Below are positions 23,845 through 35,614 of a stretch of DNA of 64,000 bases, in pieces. This DNA comes from Heterohyrax brucei (Eukaryota; Chordata; Mammalia; Hyracoidea; Procaviidae). A program made the translations under genes and the position numbers. Below the pieces are notes generated by a model, which did not search any database, had not been told where the DNA came from, and was given only the letters and a program-made list of their open reading frames with translations. Every line of letters begins with the position of its first letter. Position 1 is the first letter of the stretch. The stretch covers positions 139,032,833 through 139,096,832 of the forward strand of contig CM053141.1 in assembly GCA_028571685.1 (NCBI GenBank), given 5' to 3'.

Positions 23845-25858
23845 TATTTTTATATATAAATATTTTTTAAATCTTTTTGTTTTCTTATAATGTAGTCTTC
23901 TACATAATGACATCTCTGTTTTCTTCTTCTGTGTTTTGCCTTTGTGATTTCTCTGTCTCCTTGATGTCCATTTGCTTTATTCTGCATTCTAGTCTTGGGT
24001 TTTTATCTGATGTTATTGATTTTCTAACTGATGAACTCTCTTTATTATTTCTTGTTATTTTGGTTTGGTTTTTGCAAATTCCCTAAATTTCTGTTTACCT
24101 GGAGATGTCCTAATTTCTCCACTGTATTTGAGAAACAGTTTTGCTGGATATATATTTCTTGGCTGACAGTTTTTTTTCCTTCAAGGCTTTGTATATATCA
24201 TCTAGTTGTGTTCTTGTCTATGTGACTTCTGCTGAGTAGTCCAGTCTTAGTTTTATTGACTCTCCTTTGTAGATTATTTTTTGTTTATCCCTAGCCATTT
24301 TTAAAATTGTTCCCTTATCTTTAGTTTTGGCAAGTTTGATTATAATATGCTTTAGTATCTGTCTTTTATAGAGTTCAATGAGTGTCTTAGATAGATACTG
24401 TCTCATCTTTTGTAATATCAAGGAAATTTTCTGTCCACAAATCTTCAACAGTTCTCTCTGTATTTTCTGTTATCCCCACATTCAGGTACTCCAGTCTCTT
24501 GTAGATTATTCCTCTTGGTAATGTCCCTGTAATTCTTAGTGTTTATTTTTTTAAATTATTTTATCTAATTTTTCCACAAATATGTTGATGTCAAGTGTTT
24601 TATCTTTAGTTTCACTAATTTTGACTTCCATTGCCTCATTCTGCTCCTTTAATTTTCTACTGAGTTGTCCAATTCTGTAATTTTATTGTTAATCTTCTGA
24701 ATTTCTACTTCTGTCTCCATATGCTTCCTTGAAACCTATTCAATTTGTCGTTATGCTCTGCTGTTCAATTTGTCATTATGCTTTGCTGCATTTTTCCTTA
24801 TCTCCTTCTTGATCTCTTCAAAAGTTCTAAATATCAAACTTTTTTATTCTACCTCCAATAATTCCAGGAAGTTCTCCTTATCTGAAAAATTTCTTGATTC
24901 TTTGTTTTGGGAGTTTTCTAATGCCATCATGGTCTGACTTTTAAGTGATTTGATATTGACTGTTGTCTCCGAGCAATCAGTAAGTTGTTGAATATTTTAT
25001 GTTTGGTTACTGTGTTCAATCTTGTTTTGTTTTGAAATGTTCCAATAGGCTGGTTGTATGTACTAGTTTGGTTATTGGCATCTTTGAAGCTTTATCGTCC
25101 TGTCACCAGGTAGTTAGAGCTGGTACTAGGCATGCAAGCCCAAGAGTCTGTTTACTTTTCTTGTACGGATTCAACTCAGGTGTGTAGGTAGTCATTCACC
25201 AGTTGTGAGATGCAGGCTGTCCTCTACATTGCTAGGTGGGCAGGGGTGATTGGTGTAGGCACAGGTATCTGGCTGCATGCACTGAGAAAGACAGGGAGCT
25301 GACAGCCACCCCTGAGTATCTGTGAGAAAGGCATGTTCCCTTATGCCTGAGTGGCTCAAGGCACACAAAAAAGATCCTATTTCCTTCCCAGGATTGGGTC
25401 AGTCTATGGAGCCCAGCACAGTGCAGAGAAGGGTGGGGTAATCTCTGGGCAAAGGGAGAGAGAGTCATCCCAAAGGAAAGTTTTAGATCCTTATGAAGTA
25501 TGTTACATGTAAGCCACTTGACTTTTGATGATTGAGTGCCATTTTCCACTGGTCCTGGAGGCATGAATGGGCTCTCTGCTGCTCAGTCTCTCCCTTTGAG
25601 GAAGACAGCCTCTGAACACCAGTGCTCCACTCACCATACTGGCTGTAGCCTATTTCCTCCTGGTCAAGTCTGGCCAGTCCTAGGTACCTCTGGGCCTACT
25701 TTCCTTTCCCTGTCACTCAGTCTGATTTCTCAGCTTTCTGTGATATCTGGGGCTCCTAGAATGTTATATGTAATTGATTCATTTGTTCTTTGGGGTTTTG
25801 TTTTTAGAGAGATCACAGGAATTATCTGGCTCCTTGACCATCTTGTCTCTGCTTCCTC
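23845..25858 (-). mobile_element. ORF1-only L1 relative, HAL1-like (minus)
   Basis: Begins on the minus strand at about 25858 with 'gagacaagatggtcaaggag', an L1-type 5' end. A 5' UTR follows, then an ORF1 remnant (24218-24448: ILKHIIIKLAKTKDKGTILK, MARDKQKIIYKGESIKLRLD), and an A-rich 3' end at 23845-23885. I see no ORF2 sequence next to it on either side of the younger L1 at 15245-23838. A ~2 kb element with ORF1 only matches the 'half-L1' (HAL1) design. An L1 truncated by the neighbouring insertion is the alternative. Confidence 0.6.
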
Positions 25859-27299
25859 TAAAAATATTTTGATTTTATTTCAAACTGTAAAGGCAATGAA
25901 TTCTTGGTACAACATGCCAGACAACCCAAATATGTTGTTACCTGACATTTATTAGATGTCAAGTTTTGGGTGGCTCTGTATGTATGTGTACGCTTATGCA
26001 CATATGTGGTGCTTAGAAAAATTTATTATGACATTTTCTTTAACTTAGCCATTAATATTTTATTTACTGAAGTTATAAATTGATAAACATAAGTATTTCT
26101 TAAGATAAATCCAGACTGATATTTTATCCATCAGTCTAACAGATTTTAACAATCACTTTAAGGGGAAATTTGACCCATGCTTTAAAATTTAGACATATGC
26201 TTGACGTTGGCATTTTAAAAAAATGAGCTTATACATTTAATACATTTTATTTCCATTTTAAACAATCCAGGTTGCAGGTTGATAAACCATCTTACATACG
26301 TAAGTAATTTTTATAAATCTAATGAGTTGAATTTATAAATAAGGTAAGATCTTAAGTGCTCATAAATGTTCTTATATTTGTAAGATTTCAGCTTTAAAAT
26401 AATTTAATCAGTTATTCCATCATGTATTTATTTTAAAAAATGAAATTATAGGCTGGACTCTTACTGTAACAGGCCAAATTCTGTAACTATGACAAGTATC
26501 TTCTTAAAGTTAAAAATATGAACACTATAGATTTTAATTCTCTTAAACATTTCTATACTTAATTCAGGTCTTCACAAGGCTGAGCATTCCCTTCTAAGCA
26601 ATCATGTTGTCCCATGTATTTTTTAATTTACTGTTTCATATAATTTTGATAGTCTGTTTTCTGTTTGCTCAAGTTTCTTAAATGCCAGAAAACATAGTTT
26701 TTGTCTACTACCTTCATAGTCTATTCCGGAGGGTGTATCTTTTGTCCTTTAGATTTAAGACATTTTATTAACTGGTAAGAGAGTTTTCAAGTTAGTTTAA
26801 ACCTTCAGCTCAGTTGGCTGTAATAATTGATTGTGTTTTGCATGTCTGTGGCTTTTATGTAAGTTGTATTTTCCTCCTAACTCTACCATGCATTCTTTTA
26901 TGTAATTCCTATCTTTTATGATTACACAGTTCTTGTAAATATTAAAATGATACTGATTGCATTCTGTTCAGCTCATGGTGTGTTCGAATGTAAAGTCACA
27001 GCCTCCAGGGCATATTGTTTACTCTCTTTCATCTTCCTCACCCTCCTCCACCTTGCTCTTGGGATGATCCTGCAAATACAGTCTGTACTTGCAAGAGTAG
27101 CAGTTGTCTGTCTCTTCTTCCCCTTCCCCCTTTCTCTCTCATGGCTGATGTTTTTTTTTGTCCCAGAGTGTTAATTTCTGTCACAAGTCAGCTGTCTCCA
27201 GATATTTCCTGTCTTCTCACTTCCACATCTAAGAGTCCATATAATTCCCCAATTTTGATTTGATCTCATTTCTAAGATGAAAAGATGCGTAAAACAAAT
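25859..27299. other. Intronic sequence, nothing recognised
   Basis: AT-rich, single-copy by eye, with a CT-rich patch at 27020-27150. No repeats or coding signals that I could support. Confidence 0.55.
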
Positions 27300-27499
27300 C
27301 ACTTGTCATCCAGTCAGTTCTGACTCAAGGCAACCTCATGAGGGCCAGAGTAGAACTGCGCTCCACTGACTTTTCAGTGGTTTGTTTTTCAGAAGTAAAT
27401 CACCAGGCCTTTCTTCTGAGGCACCTTTGGCTGGACTCAAATCACCAACCTTTTGATTAGCAGCTGAGCACACTAACAGTTTGTACCACCCAGAGACAC
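27300..27499 (-). mobile_element. Long-type AfroSINE (minus)
   Basis: 'gtcatccagtcagttctgac', 'gccagagtagaactgcgctc', 'tcagaagtaaatcaccaggc', 'aaccttttgattagcagctg', 'ttgtaccacccagagacac'. Same subtype as the outer SINE at 11320-11707. Confidence 0.85.
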
Positions 27500-27984
27500 T
27501 TGCATAACACAAATCAGCCAAAATACAGTGTGTTTCAAAGTTGTCTATTGATGTGTGTTTTATCCTGTTTGCCTGCCTCCTTTCCCTTCTTTCTCTTTCC
27601 TTTTTTTCTTTTTCCTGCCTATTCCTCTTTTGTCTCTCCCTCTTTCCAACAGAAAATACATTTAATATCGGAGACTGAAGAATCTATAAATTATTGTTCA
27701 TGCTTTTTGGGGCCCAAAGTCTTCATTACAGTATAAGAGTGAAATATAAAATGTGAAGGGGATGAGGAAGACATTTGACCCCTTCCTCTCACCTGTGGTC
27801 CTGGTTATTAGAAATAAAACACCTAGGCTACTTCAAACAAGATGAATTTGTCTCTTTTTAAAAATTACCTAAAATTACTTTTTTGCAACCGAGCCATTTA
27901 TGTGTGTGTAAAAAATAAAACTTGGAAAGCAGATTAGTGAAAAGAGAGGAAGAACAAATCACTCATAATTCTGCCATTTTGGTG
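27500..27984. other. Intronic sequence, nothing recognised
   Basis: Includes a CT-rich run (27570-27650). No further structure seen. Confidence 0.5.
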
Positions 27985-28105
27985 TATATCTTTGCAAATC
28001 TTTTTTCCATTTCTTTAAATCCAAAGTAGTTTCTAAGTTTGTACCATGCATATATTTTGTTAACTGTGGTGTTCTTTTTGTATTTTACTATGGATGTATT
28101 TCCTT

Positions 28106-28139
28106 ATCAGTGCCAAGTGCCGTTGAGTTGGATCCGACT
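28106..28139 (-). mobile_element. Solitary AfroSINE/RTE tail, short
   Basis: 'gtgccaagtgccgttgagtt' followed by 'ggatccgactcacat' on the + strand: the reverse complement of the terminal tail only. It abuts a reverse AfroSINE at 28143, so I cannot resolve a separate target duplication. Confidence 0.6.
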
Positions 28140-28142
28140 CAC

Positions 28143-28236
28143 ATAAACCTAGAGCCATCGAGGTGATTCTGACTCATAGCGACCCTGTAGGTCAGGGTAG
28201 AACTGCCCCATAGAGTTTCCAAGGAATATCTGGTGG
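28143..28236 (-). mobile_element. AfroSINE, 5'-truncated (minus)
   Basis: 'gccatcgaggtgattctgac', 'tcatagcgaccctgtaggtc', 'agaactgccccatagagttt', 'ccaaggaatatctggtggg'. The tRNA-like head is missing. Confidence 0.85.
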
Positions 28237-28405
28237 GTAAATTACATATGCCCAATTACTTTAATCATTGCATGGTGCTATATTGATGTGCCCTAATTCT
28301 GGACACTTAGTTTGATGGCTGTAGTGAGCATCATTTTATATACCATTTTGCACACATCAATGATTCATAAGATAAATTATTTTAAGTGGAATTTATGGGA
28401 CAAAG

Positions 28406-28441
28406 CCAAGCCAGTGCTGTTGAGTTGGATCCGACTCACAG
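28406..28441 (-). mobile_element. Tail-only AfroSINE/RTE micro-insertion
   Basis: 36 bp ('ccaagccagtgctgttgagt' + 'tggatccgactcacag') splitting the old L1 between caaag (28401-28405) and caaag (28442-28446). Removing it restores the L1-like run 'gggacaaagtgtatac'. Confidence 0.75.
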
Positions 28442-28456
28442 CAAAGTGTATACATA

Positions 28457-28886
28457 TTGTATCAGTTAAGGTTAGGTTTAGCTATGAGATAATATTATTT
28501 CTTTCACATGTAAGAGTTGAGAGGTGAGCAACCCCATGGGGGACCTGGGACTCAAATAATTTCCACCTTTCTACTCCAGTATTCTCTAGTGTGTGGTCTT
28601 CATCTTCATGTGCCATTGGAGAGCTCCACACATCAATCTACATCCCAGACAATGGATTAAAGAAGTAAGAGAAAGAGTTCGACAGCAATGCTGCCTCTTT
28701 CTATAGAAGGTCTCTAGAAGCTTCCATATGACATTTCCACTTGTATCTCATTGGCCAAAACTTAGTTACATGGCCTAACCAAACTACAAGACTGTCTTTA
28801 CTTTTGAGCATTCAGGTGCATAAAAAACTGTTTCTGTGGAACAAGAGGATAACAGATACAGGAAGCAAGTCTGAGCGTCACTGTAA
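28457..28886. repeat. Unclassified insert in the old L1
   Basis: About 430 bp separating two L1 pieces. It has the look of an ancient mammalian repeat ('tctcattggccaaaacttag', 'ttacatggcctaaccaaact'), but I cannot assign the family. Confidence 0.4.
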
Positions 28887-29110
28887 GGCTTTTTGATATG
28901 ACTATCATATTGCTGTCCAGACAAATGTAACAATTTACCTATGTACCAGAAATGTGAGAAAATGTTCGTTTCTTCACATCCTCCCCAATACTAAATATTA
29001 ATATTCTTGTCAACCTAGCCTGGTGAAAAATGATACCTTACTGTGTATCTCTTTAATTAGTAGTTATTCTAAACTCTTTAAAAAATGATATGTTTATTAG
29101 CCATTTGTAT

Positions 29111-30123
29111 TTTGACTTTAAGGATGAAAGCAGGGTATGTGGTAAAGTGAGACTGCTTTGTTTCTCAGAGAGTTGGGGTAACACTTTAAAAAATAGGTGA
29201 CAGTGGAAAGACAATCAGTCCTGTTTCAGGGCTGGTAAAGGAGGTAGGGTGAGACTGAGCCTAACTAACATGTACCCAGGGATCAAACCAGCAGGAGGCC
29301 CAGGCCTTTCAGAACCCGTTCCTGTCCTCAGCCTCACTGGTGCCTGTTCTCTCCTCACCCATAACCTCTCAGGTTCTCCTTTCCCAAGACCTTAACTGTC
29401 TGCAGTTCCAGGGTGGTTTGGAGCCAGGGCAGTCTCTGGTCTCTTACCTCCATGAGCGTCATGGAAAGCCCTGTTGACCTCTGATCCACTGAGGTTAGAG
29501 GGGCCCTTGACAGTCCGCAGTGGAGCTGTGAGTGAACCCATCGTGGAACAGCGTTGAGATACTTGATCTCTGTAGCACTGCCTTTCGTTCTGAAACATTT
29601 TGTTCTGAAACATGAGCTGCCTAAGGGCTAACCTGGGGACCTAACCAATATTTACAGCACTGCTCCAGGAATACGTGTTTGGAGCTACATACAACTCATT
29701 TCCAAATACATTTTTGGAACCTGACCTCTTAGCCGGTTGGGGATTGCATATAGAATTGATTCCAGGGAAGCTGGAGAAGCTTACAAGGAAAGCAGCAGAG
29801 GGAGCAATAGAGTGAGCAGTTAGCAACTACTCTTCTGTGGGCAGGACTGATTAATCCAGGTGAGGCTTGGCAGTCTCGGTTGTCCTTGATTTCACCTTGG
29901 CTGATGAGAGAGAAAGGAGATCGTTGTAATTAATCAGGGCTGCTAGAAGCAGAATCCTGTAGGGATAGAGGAGGGGGTCAGGGATCCTTCCCTCTATCTT
30001 GTATTTTCTTTGCCCCAGACACCCAGTTCTGTTCTCTTAGATACAGATGGAAAAGAAGAGACCATTCTGGTGAATTTTTCCTTGATAGCGAATTTAACTC
30101 TGTTGCCCTCTTTTTTTGAGACA
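29111..30123. other. Intronic sequence, mostly single-copy
   Basis: Higher GC than its surroundings (29220-29560). ORFs 29392-29613 and 29641-29826 lack splice sites or any recognisable motif. Confidence 0.5.
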
Positions 30124-30134
30124 GAGGAAGGCAA

Positions 30135-30164
30135 GCCAGCCAAGCCAAGTGCTGCTGAGTTGGA
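30135..30164 (-). mobile_element. Tail-only AfroSINE/RTE micro-insertion with perfect 11-bp duplication
   Basis: 30 bp (gccagccaagccaagtgctg + ctgagttgga) lying between two identical copies of gaggaaggcaa (30124-30134 and 30165-30175). On the minus strand it ends in (ttggc)n, as other tails do. Confidence 0.85.
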
Positions 30165-30175
30165 GAGGAAGGCAA

Positions 30176-31251
30176 AGGCTACCCTAAAATTGAAGCTTTA
30201 ATGGAGGTATTCTGGTCAGTGAGGCTTGCAGGGAAGACAGAAGGAAAAGTTCTGGGGATAGGGTCCCCCACTTTCTTGCCCTGCTGGCCAGCTCTGACGG
30301 TGAAAGATCTGTTCCCATGGAAATACCCTGCCGGTTGTTGGCACTCATTTAGAGAACTTTGGAAATAAGAAGCCTTAACTCCCCCACGCTGAACTGTATA
30401 TGATTTCCTGTTCTTAGCAGAAAAGAGTGTAACAATTGATTACCATGGCAGTGAATGAATATTCACCACTGAGTTTAACTTGGCCAATTTTATGTAAAGC
30501 TGAACTGGCCACAGGCAAATAAAGAGTTGGAGTTGTGGTTGGTGTTTATATGAGAACGAGTTCCCGCTAGTGAACTTGACTCATGTTTGGATGTCAGGCT
30601 TCTGTAAACAATGGCTTTTTAACACAAATTTTGGGTTAAAGAGTTGAAAAACATCTACAGCTCATTTACGAGGAAGATGATTTCCTTTGTCTAGAAGACA
30701 TGTGAGGCCACACAGGTAGCATTTTGGAGGGCCACATTAGATTATTTGCCATGTTTCTCGTACATTTTCACTACTTTTTAAATCTTGTATTGGAATTTTA
30801 TGTTACATTAGACTCTCATTAACAAAAGAAGCTTCCTTTTTTGGGAGAGAGGATGGATTCTTTTGTAAATGGTGGGAGGGTACAGAGTGGAAATAACAAG
30901 GGGAAAATTATGTTTAGAAGGACTCTGAGGCTGTGTCTGGGCTGATGGAAAAGAACAAAGTAACCTGTTAATGATTCCTGTCATGAACGTTGGGATGGTA
31001 GCCAGCAGCCTGAGACTTCAGTATTAGCGATCCCTGTATTACACCCTATCTGGCATACAATAGGATTTTGGATGTCACAGTGGTGTCAACTAACGTTATT
31101 GAATCTCGCATCTGATCGTTGGGTGTTTATACCTAGCTTTGTCATTTAACTGAGACGTATTTATTTGTTTCTACTGGTGTTTCTTGGAAAAATTAGTTTA
31201 CACTTTGTAAGTGGGAATATTTGCTAATGTAATTTGGGATCGTAGATTCAG
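30176..31251. other. Intronic sequence, single-copy by eye
   Basis: No repeats recognised. 30400-30780 is repeat-free and balanced in composition, and includes the juxtaposed forkhead/SOX-like string tgtaaacaatgg at 30603-30614. Confidence 0.5.
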
Positions 31252-31546
31252 CATTTTGTCAGCTGCCATGAAGTCAGCTTCTGACTTCATGGCTTCCCCA
31301 TAATAGGACAGAGTGGCTGTGATCGTAGCGTTGTCACTGACTAGTTCTTCGGAAGTAGATTATCTGGCATTTTCTTCTACTTTGTCTTAAACCAGAAGCT
31401 ACACTGAAACCTATTTGGGATCACAGTGACACGCAAGACCCCTCTGACAGATGGAGGCTTGTAGCACTTGAGGTGCATTGGCTAGGCATCAAACTGGGTC
31501 TTCCACATGAAAGTGAGAATTCTACCAGTGAACCACCACTGCCCCA
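31252..31546 (-). mobile_element. Old tRNA-like SINE, probable AfroSINE relative (minus)
   Basis: Ends 'gagaattctaccagtgaacc' + 'accactgcccc', like the reverse of a tRNA-type promoter head, and 'gactagttcttcggaagtag' matches the long-type AfroSINE 'cttcagaagtagat' segment. More diverged than the other copies. Confidence 0.6.
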
Positions 31547-33639
31547 CAATTTTATTAAGTGATTGAAAAAGAATTTTGAGTGGCTACAGTTTGCTTCAGT
31601 GTCAGCTATAGGAAAGTCTGACGAGTATGGGGATTGACCAGCTTGGACACATTGGCTGAATGAGCAACGCTTTCAGGAAGAGCTGCACTGACACCCCTAT
31701 CTTGTGACTCTGATGCTGATTGAGTAAAGGCACATTTATTTCTTTATCTGGTCTATGTATCATTTTGGTCTTTTCTGGCTGACAAGTTTTAGGCCCAGAT
31801 TTTTTAGAATGGAAGGAGCTGGAGAGAAAGACCAGGTGAATTATTTGGGGCTGTGAGGACTGAGGCTTTGGTGAAGGGCTGTTTGTGAGGGAATTAGGCT
31901 ACTCTGGTGGATTTAGGGGACCAAGAAGGAGCTTAAGGAGAGGAAGAGTACTTCTCTCTGAAGTTCCAGTCAGTCTGAGCCTTCTGCTGTGGATTTATTT
32001 GCTTCTCACAGGCTTGTTTAATAATAAAGTTGTGGTCTTGTCAAATATTTCCCCAAAAACTTAATTGGTAGCCTCTTTTAAGCAGACTCTTGTGAGTATA
32101 GATGAAAGTGAGACAATCCCGCTAGGCTAGGTAGAGAGAGACCCTGAACTGATAACAGTTAGATGGTATATTCCTAAGTATACCTGCCCACGATGCCCTC
32201 TTGCCACTGGCAGGCATTGTTTCATGTTTCCATAGGGACCCTGTACTCTGTTGCTATGGAGTCTGAGTTGGTTTGGAGGAACCCAAGAGTAAATACTGGG
32301 AAAGGCCCTTTGTCCACATCCTGCACCAGCGGGAATTCCAATTTTCCCACACATCTTTTGGGATCTAAATTTCTGTTTTCCAGTTATAGCTGTTATTTTT
32401 CTGCTAGTATATGAAATAGCTAATTTGGTAAATAATTCAAGGAACCTTTGTTGCTCTCCTAGTTGTCAGTCCTTGCTCATTATTTAGGATTTTATAGGTA
32501 GGAACCATGAATATAATGTAAAAAAAAACCACTGTAAATTCAAGATAGCCTCAGTCTATTAGAAATCTTGTCTGCTGCTGTCAGAGATAATCCTGTTTTT
32601 TTTTTTTTTACTTAAAAAATCAAACCTTTAGAGTCCACGGAGGCAGGGTCAAAGGGAAACAATGAAGCACCCTTACTTCCTCTCTAGAAAATCAGTCCTT
32701 GAAATTACAGTCTTTGCAGGACAGGTAGGATTTTCACAGGGCTAATAATTTATGCAGTCTCTCTGCAGGGATAGATAATAGCTAATATAAAAGCTTAGAA
32801 CTGAGAAGCAATTTTGATTGTGTTATGGTTCAAACCTTTTTAAGGTGAAGTAATTTAAAAATAATAGAAAAAACACATTTCAGTCTAACTGACCAACCGT
32901 AAAACGACACGGCCAAGTGGCAATAGAACTTGCATTTTAAGTCTGTGAAAGAGACCGGCTGCATTTTTGCAGGTCGTTCAGTGGTACACCCAGTACATCT
33001 GGGTCACACACAGAGACACTGAGGGGAAGGGGAGCCTGAGGCTCTGCAACAGCACACTGTTCTTCCTTAAAGGGAAGTAATACGTAGCCCACATTCTAAA
33101 CATTTTTTTTTTCCTCAATAAATAATTCTTAAGAAAGGTAAGGGAAGTCAGCTAGGTCTCCATAGAAAAGTAGAATCCTTTATTGGGTCTTGGGGTCCTC
33201 CTTGACTAGCTGGGCATATTGTTTGGAGTGGTAAAGGCAGTTATGGAAAGTTAAAGATAGGGCAGCCAAACTGTTGTTTAAGATTAGGAAGAACATCTAA
33301 GTTGATGTGTTATCTCAGCATCTAATTGAAGGGTGTAAGTGTAAATGGTGCCTCCTCAAATGAAAGCTGCTCATTGACCCAGGGAGGGGAACGGGCTACC
33401 AGGCTTGAATCCTGGGCATTACCTGTAGTTATAAGCCCCTGGTGCACAGAACTCACGGACACCCAATCCAATAAATCTGGGAAGTACTGTGTGCTGCATT
33501 TCTTTCCTTAAAAGTTGACTTTAACGTATGGTAATTTTTTTTTTAATCTCAAACTTACTTGACTACAGAATTTTATATTGTCTCCTTTCATTCTTTTTAA
33601 GAACACAGTGTAACTAATAGTCCATCATTCCACAGTTTA
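31547..33639. other. Intronic sequence, single-copy by eye
   Basis: No mobile-element body recognised in about 2.1 kb. Short homopolymer T runs at 32596-32610 and 33103-33112. Confidence 0.5.
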
Positions 33640-33741
33640 GGACACACTGCATTATGAGTTTCCAGGGAGAAGCTGGCAGATTTGAATTGCTGACCTTTTG
33701 GTTAATAGCTGTAGCACTTAACCACTCTGCCACCAGTATTT
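33640..33741 (-). mobile_element. AfroSINE, 3'-truncated (minus)
   Basis: 'cacactgcattatgagtttc', 'gaattgctgaccttttggtt', 'agcacttaaccactctgcca', 'ccagtattt': the head half of the SINE in reverse. Confidence 0.82.
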
Positions 33742-34377
33742 CCTTGGACTTTTTAGTATCCTCTCTGAAGAAATTCCACCCCTTAACTTAGACATATAGT
33801 TTAAGACTTTTATACTGAAATACAAATTTTCCTTGCTCTGACAAGGGAGATAATCTTAGCTGTTATCAGTTACTGGCTTTTGTATAAGAGATGCCATTCC
33901 AGAACTAGTTTAGGCAGGGAAGGAGGCTAGAAAGAGAACAGGGACAGCAGAGTCCGAAATAAACTGTCAGGGACCACCACTGAGGAAGGAGAAGGGGGCA
34001 GGGACACTGAATCGGGAAAGTGGAAACTCCTCTGCCTCCCTCAAAACTTTCTCTGGGCTGGCCTTTATTATTAACATGTGATTTGGATGCACTGGGCTAC
34101 TGGAAGCAAAGTGTCTGGGAACCAGTGTCAGAGAGATAAAATAGGCCAGACAGGAGAAACGCCATGTGGTGGAAAACATGCTGTGGAGAAGAGTATTTGT
34201 GAAAGAATTTCATGCCTGCATAGAGTCAGTTTAAAAAGAGAAGAGCCTGGTCCTGTACTTCTGGATGAATCATCACGTTTTCCTTGCAGACATAAACACG
34301 GCAGGACTAGCTGGGGAGTGATTTGCCGTGAATGAATGCACCTTCCTTCTGATTGATTCTTTAAGCTGTATGTTGAC
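33742..34377. other. Intronic sequence, nothing recognised
   Basis: Single-copy by eye, no coding signal. Confidence 0.5.
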
Positions 34378-34999
34378 TGTTTAGTTTCCTAAGGCTGCCA
34401 TAACAAATTACCACAAACTGGGAGGGTTGAAACAACTGAAATACAGTCTCTCACAGTTGAGGAAGATAGAAGTCTGAAATCAAGGTGTTGGCAGACACTG
34501 TGCTCTCCCTGAAGGCTTTAGGGGAGAATCTGTTCCATGTATGTCTTTTAGCTTCTTGACAGTCCTTGACATTAGCTCTGGGTTGCTTACTGGAAGGTTG
34601 ATTGTTCAAACCTACTGAGTGGCTCCACGGGAGAAAGATCAGAAGATCTGCTTCTGTGGAGACTGCAGCCAACAAAAATCCCATGGGGCTTTTCTACCCT
34701 GTGACATGTGAAATTGTCTTGATGGCACCTAATAACAACATTGGTGGCAGTCCTTGGTTTATCAACTCTTCAGTCTCTGCCTCTGTCCTCCATGACATTC
34801 TCCTTGTGTGGCTGTTTCTGTTTCTCTTCTCCTCTCTTTGTAAGAATACCAGTCATATTGGACTAAAGGTTTATTCTGATCCATTATGACCTCATCTTAG
34901 TTTATTACTTCTCCAGCAACCCTAGTTCCAAATAATATCACTGCTGAGGGTGTGGAGGGGATGTGAATTTGGGGAAGACACTATTCAACCCAATACACT
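34378..34999 (-). mobile_element. ERVL-MaLR solo LTR (MLT1/MST-like), minus, with nested SINE
   Basis: 'tagtttcctaaggctgccat', 'aacaaattaccacaaactgg', 'aggtgttggcagacactgtg', 'ccattatgacctcatcttag', ending 'ctattcaacccaatacac': the pan-mammalian MaLR LTR in reverse. An AfroSINE at 34569-34747 splits it. No internal viral genes. Confidence 0.8.
34569..34747 (+). mobile_element. AfroSINE nested in the MaLR LTR
   Basis: Long subtype with 'gggagaaagatcagaagatc' and 'ctgcttctgtggagactgca', body 'catggggcttttctaccctg', tail 'tggcacctaataacaaca'. Flanked by identical cagtccttg (34560-34568 and 34748-34756), a clear 9-bp target duplication. Confidence 0.9.
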
Positions 35000-35125
35000 G
35001 ATGATTTGAAATTCTTTTAAAACTGGATCAGTTTGCAGTTGTATCATCAGAACTGTTGTAGGCTGAGTTGTTAGGAATTTGTGCTTAGGAAAACTAATTT
35101 TTTTTTTTCTGGTACTTCTTAACAG

Positions 35126-35220
35126 TTCGAAACTACAGTCCATTAAGATCATGTTACTTATGTTCCTTAGATGTGATTCAACCTAATGCAGGAGTCTTGG
35201 CCAAAATAGATAATGCCTAT
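35126..35220 (+). other. Orphan exon-like segment with strong splice sites
   Basis: 95 bp between a long T-rich tract plus 'ctggtacttcttaacag' and a donor 'tat|gtaagt'. Read in the phase left by the MEGF10 exon ending at 3375 it is open throughout (fragment RNYSPLRSCYLCSLDVIQ). Its length is 3n+2 and it ends on a codon boundary, so including it would throw the next exon out of frame. Not recognised as any domain or repeat. Confidence 0.35.
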
Positions 35221-35614
35221 GTAAGTGTGGAATTAAGCTAAAAAATCTTTCCATTTTCAAATAAATGAATAGGATTATGTGCACCGCAGATGGTATGTCA
35301 ATCCCCTGTGTGGGATCCATTACAATAGTCTTATTTCAACACAAATTGTATTATTTTTTTCCTGCTGTAGAAGTCATTTATAGAAGAAAAGTTTAGTAGA
35401 ACATTGCCTTGTGAGTTTTTTAATTAGTATTTCTCCAAATAAGGATTTCTTGTACGGATCTAAAGCCAGTGCCTTCATAAGCATTTGGAAGGTCCACCCA
35501 CCAGTGACCACAGAGTCTTACTGGTATTGCAGTCTAGTATATTGTGTACAGTATTTTAGTATTAGCGCAGATTTTTTTTCCTTGTCCCTCCCTGGAAGTT
35601 TATCTTACCCTCTA

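Larger units (their letters stand above)
27985..29110 (-). mobile_element. Ancient L1 fragment (minus), interrupted
   Basis: Old L1 3' sequence in antisense, for example 'attattttaagtggaattta' + 'tgggacaaag' and later 'tcacatcctccccaatacta', 'cctggtgaaaaatgatacct'. It is interrupted by an AfroSINE (28143-28236), a SINE-tail insertion (28406-28441) and an unclassified ~430-bp insert (about 28457-28886). Confidence 0.65.
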
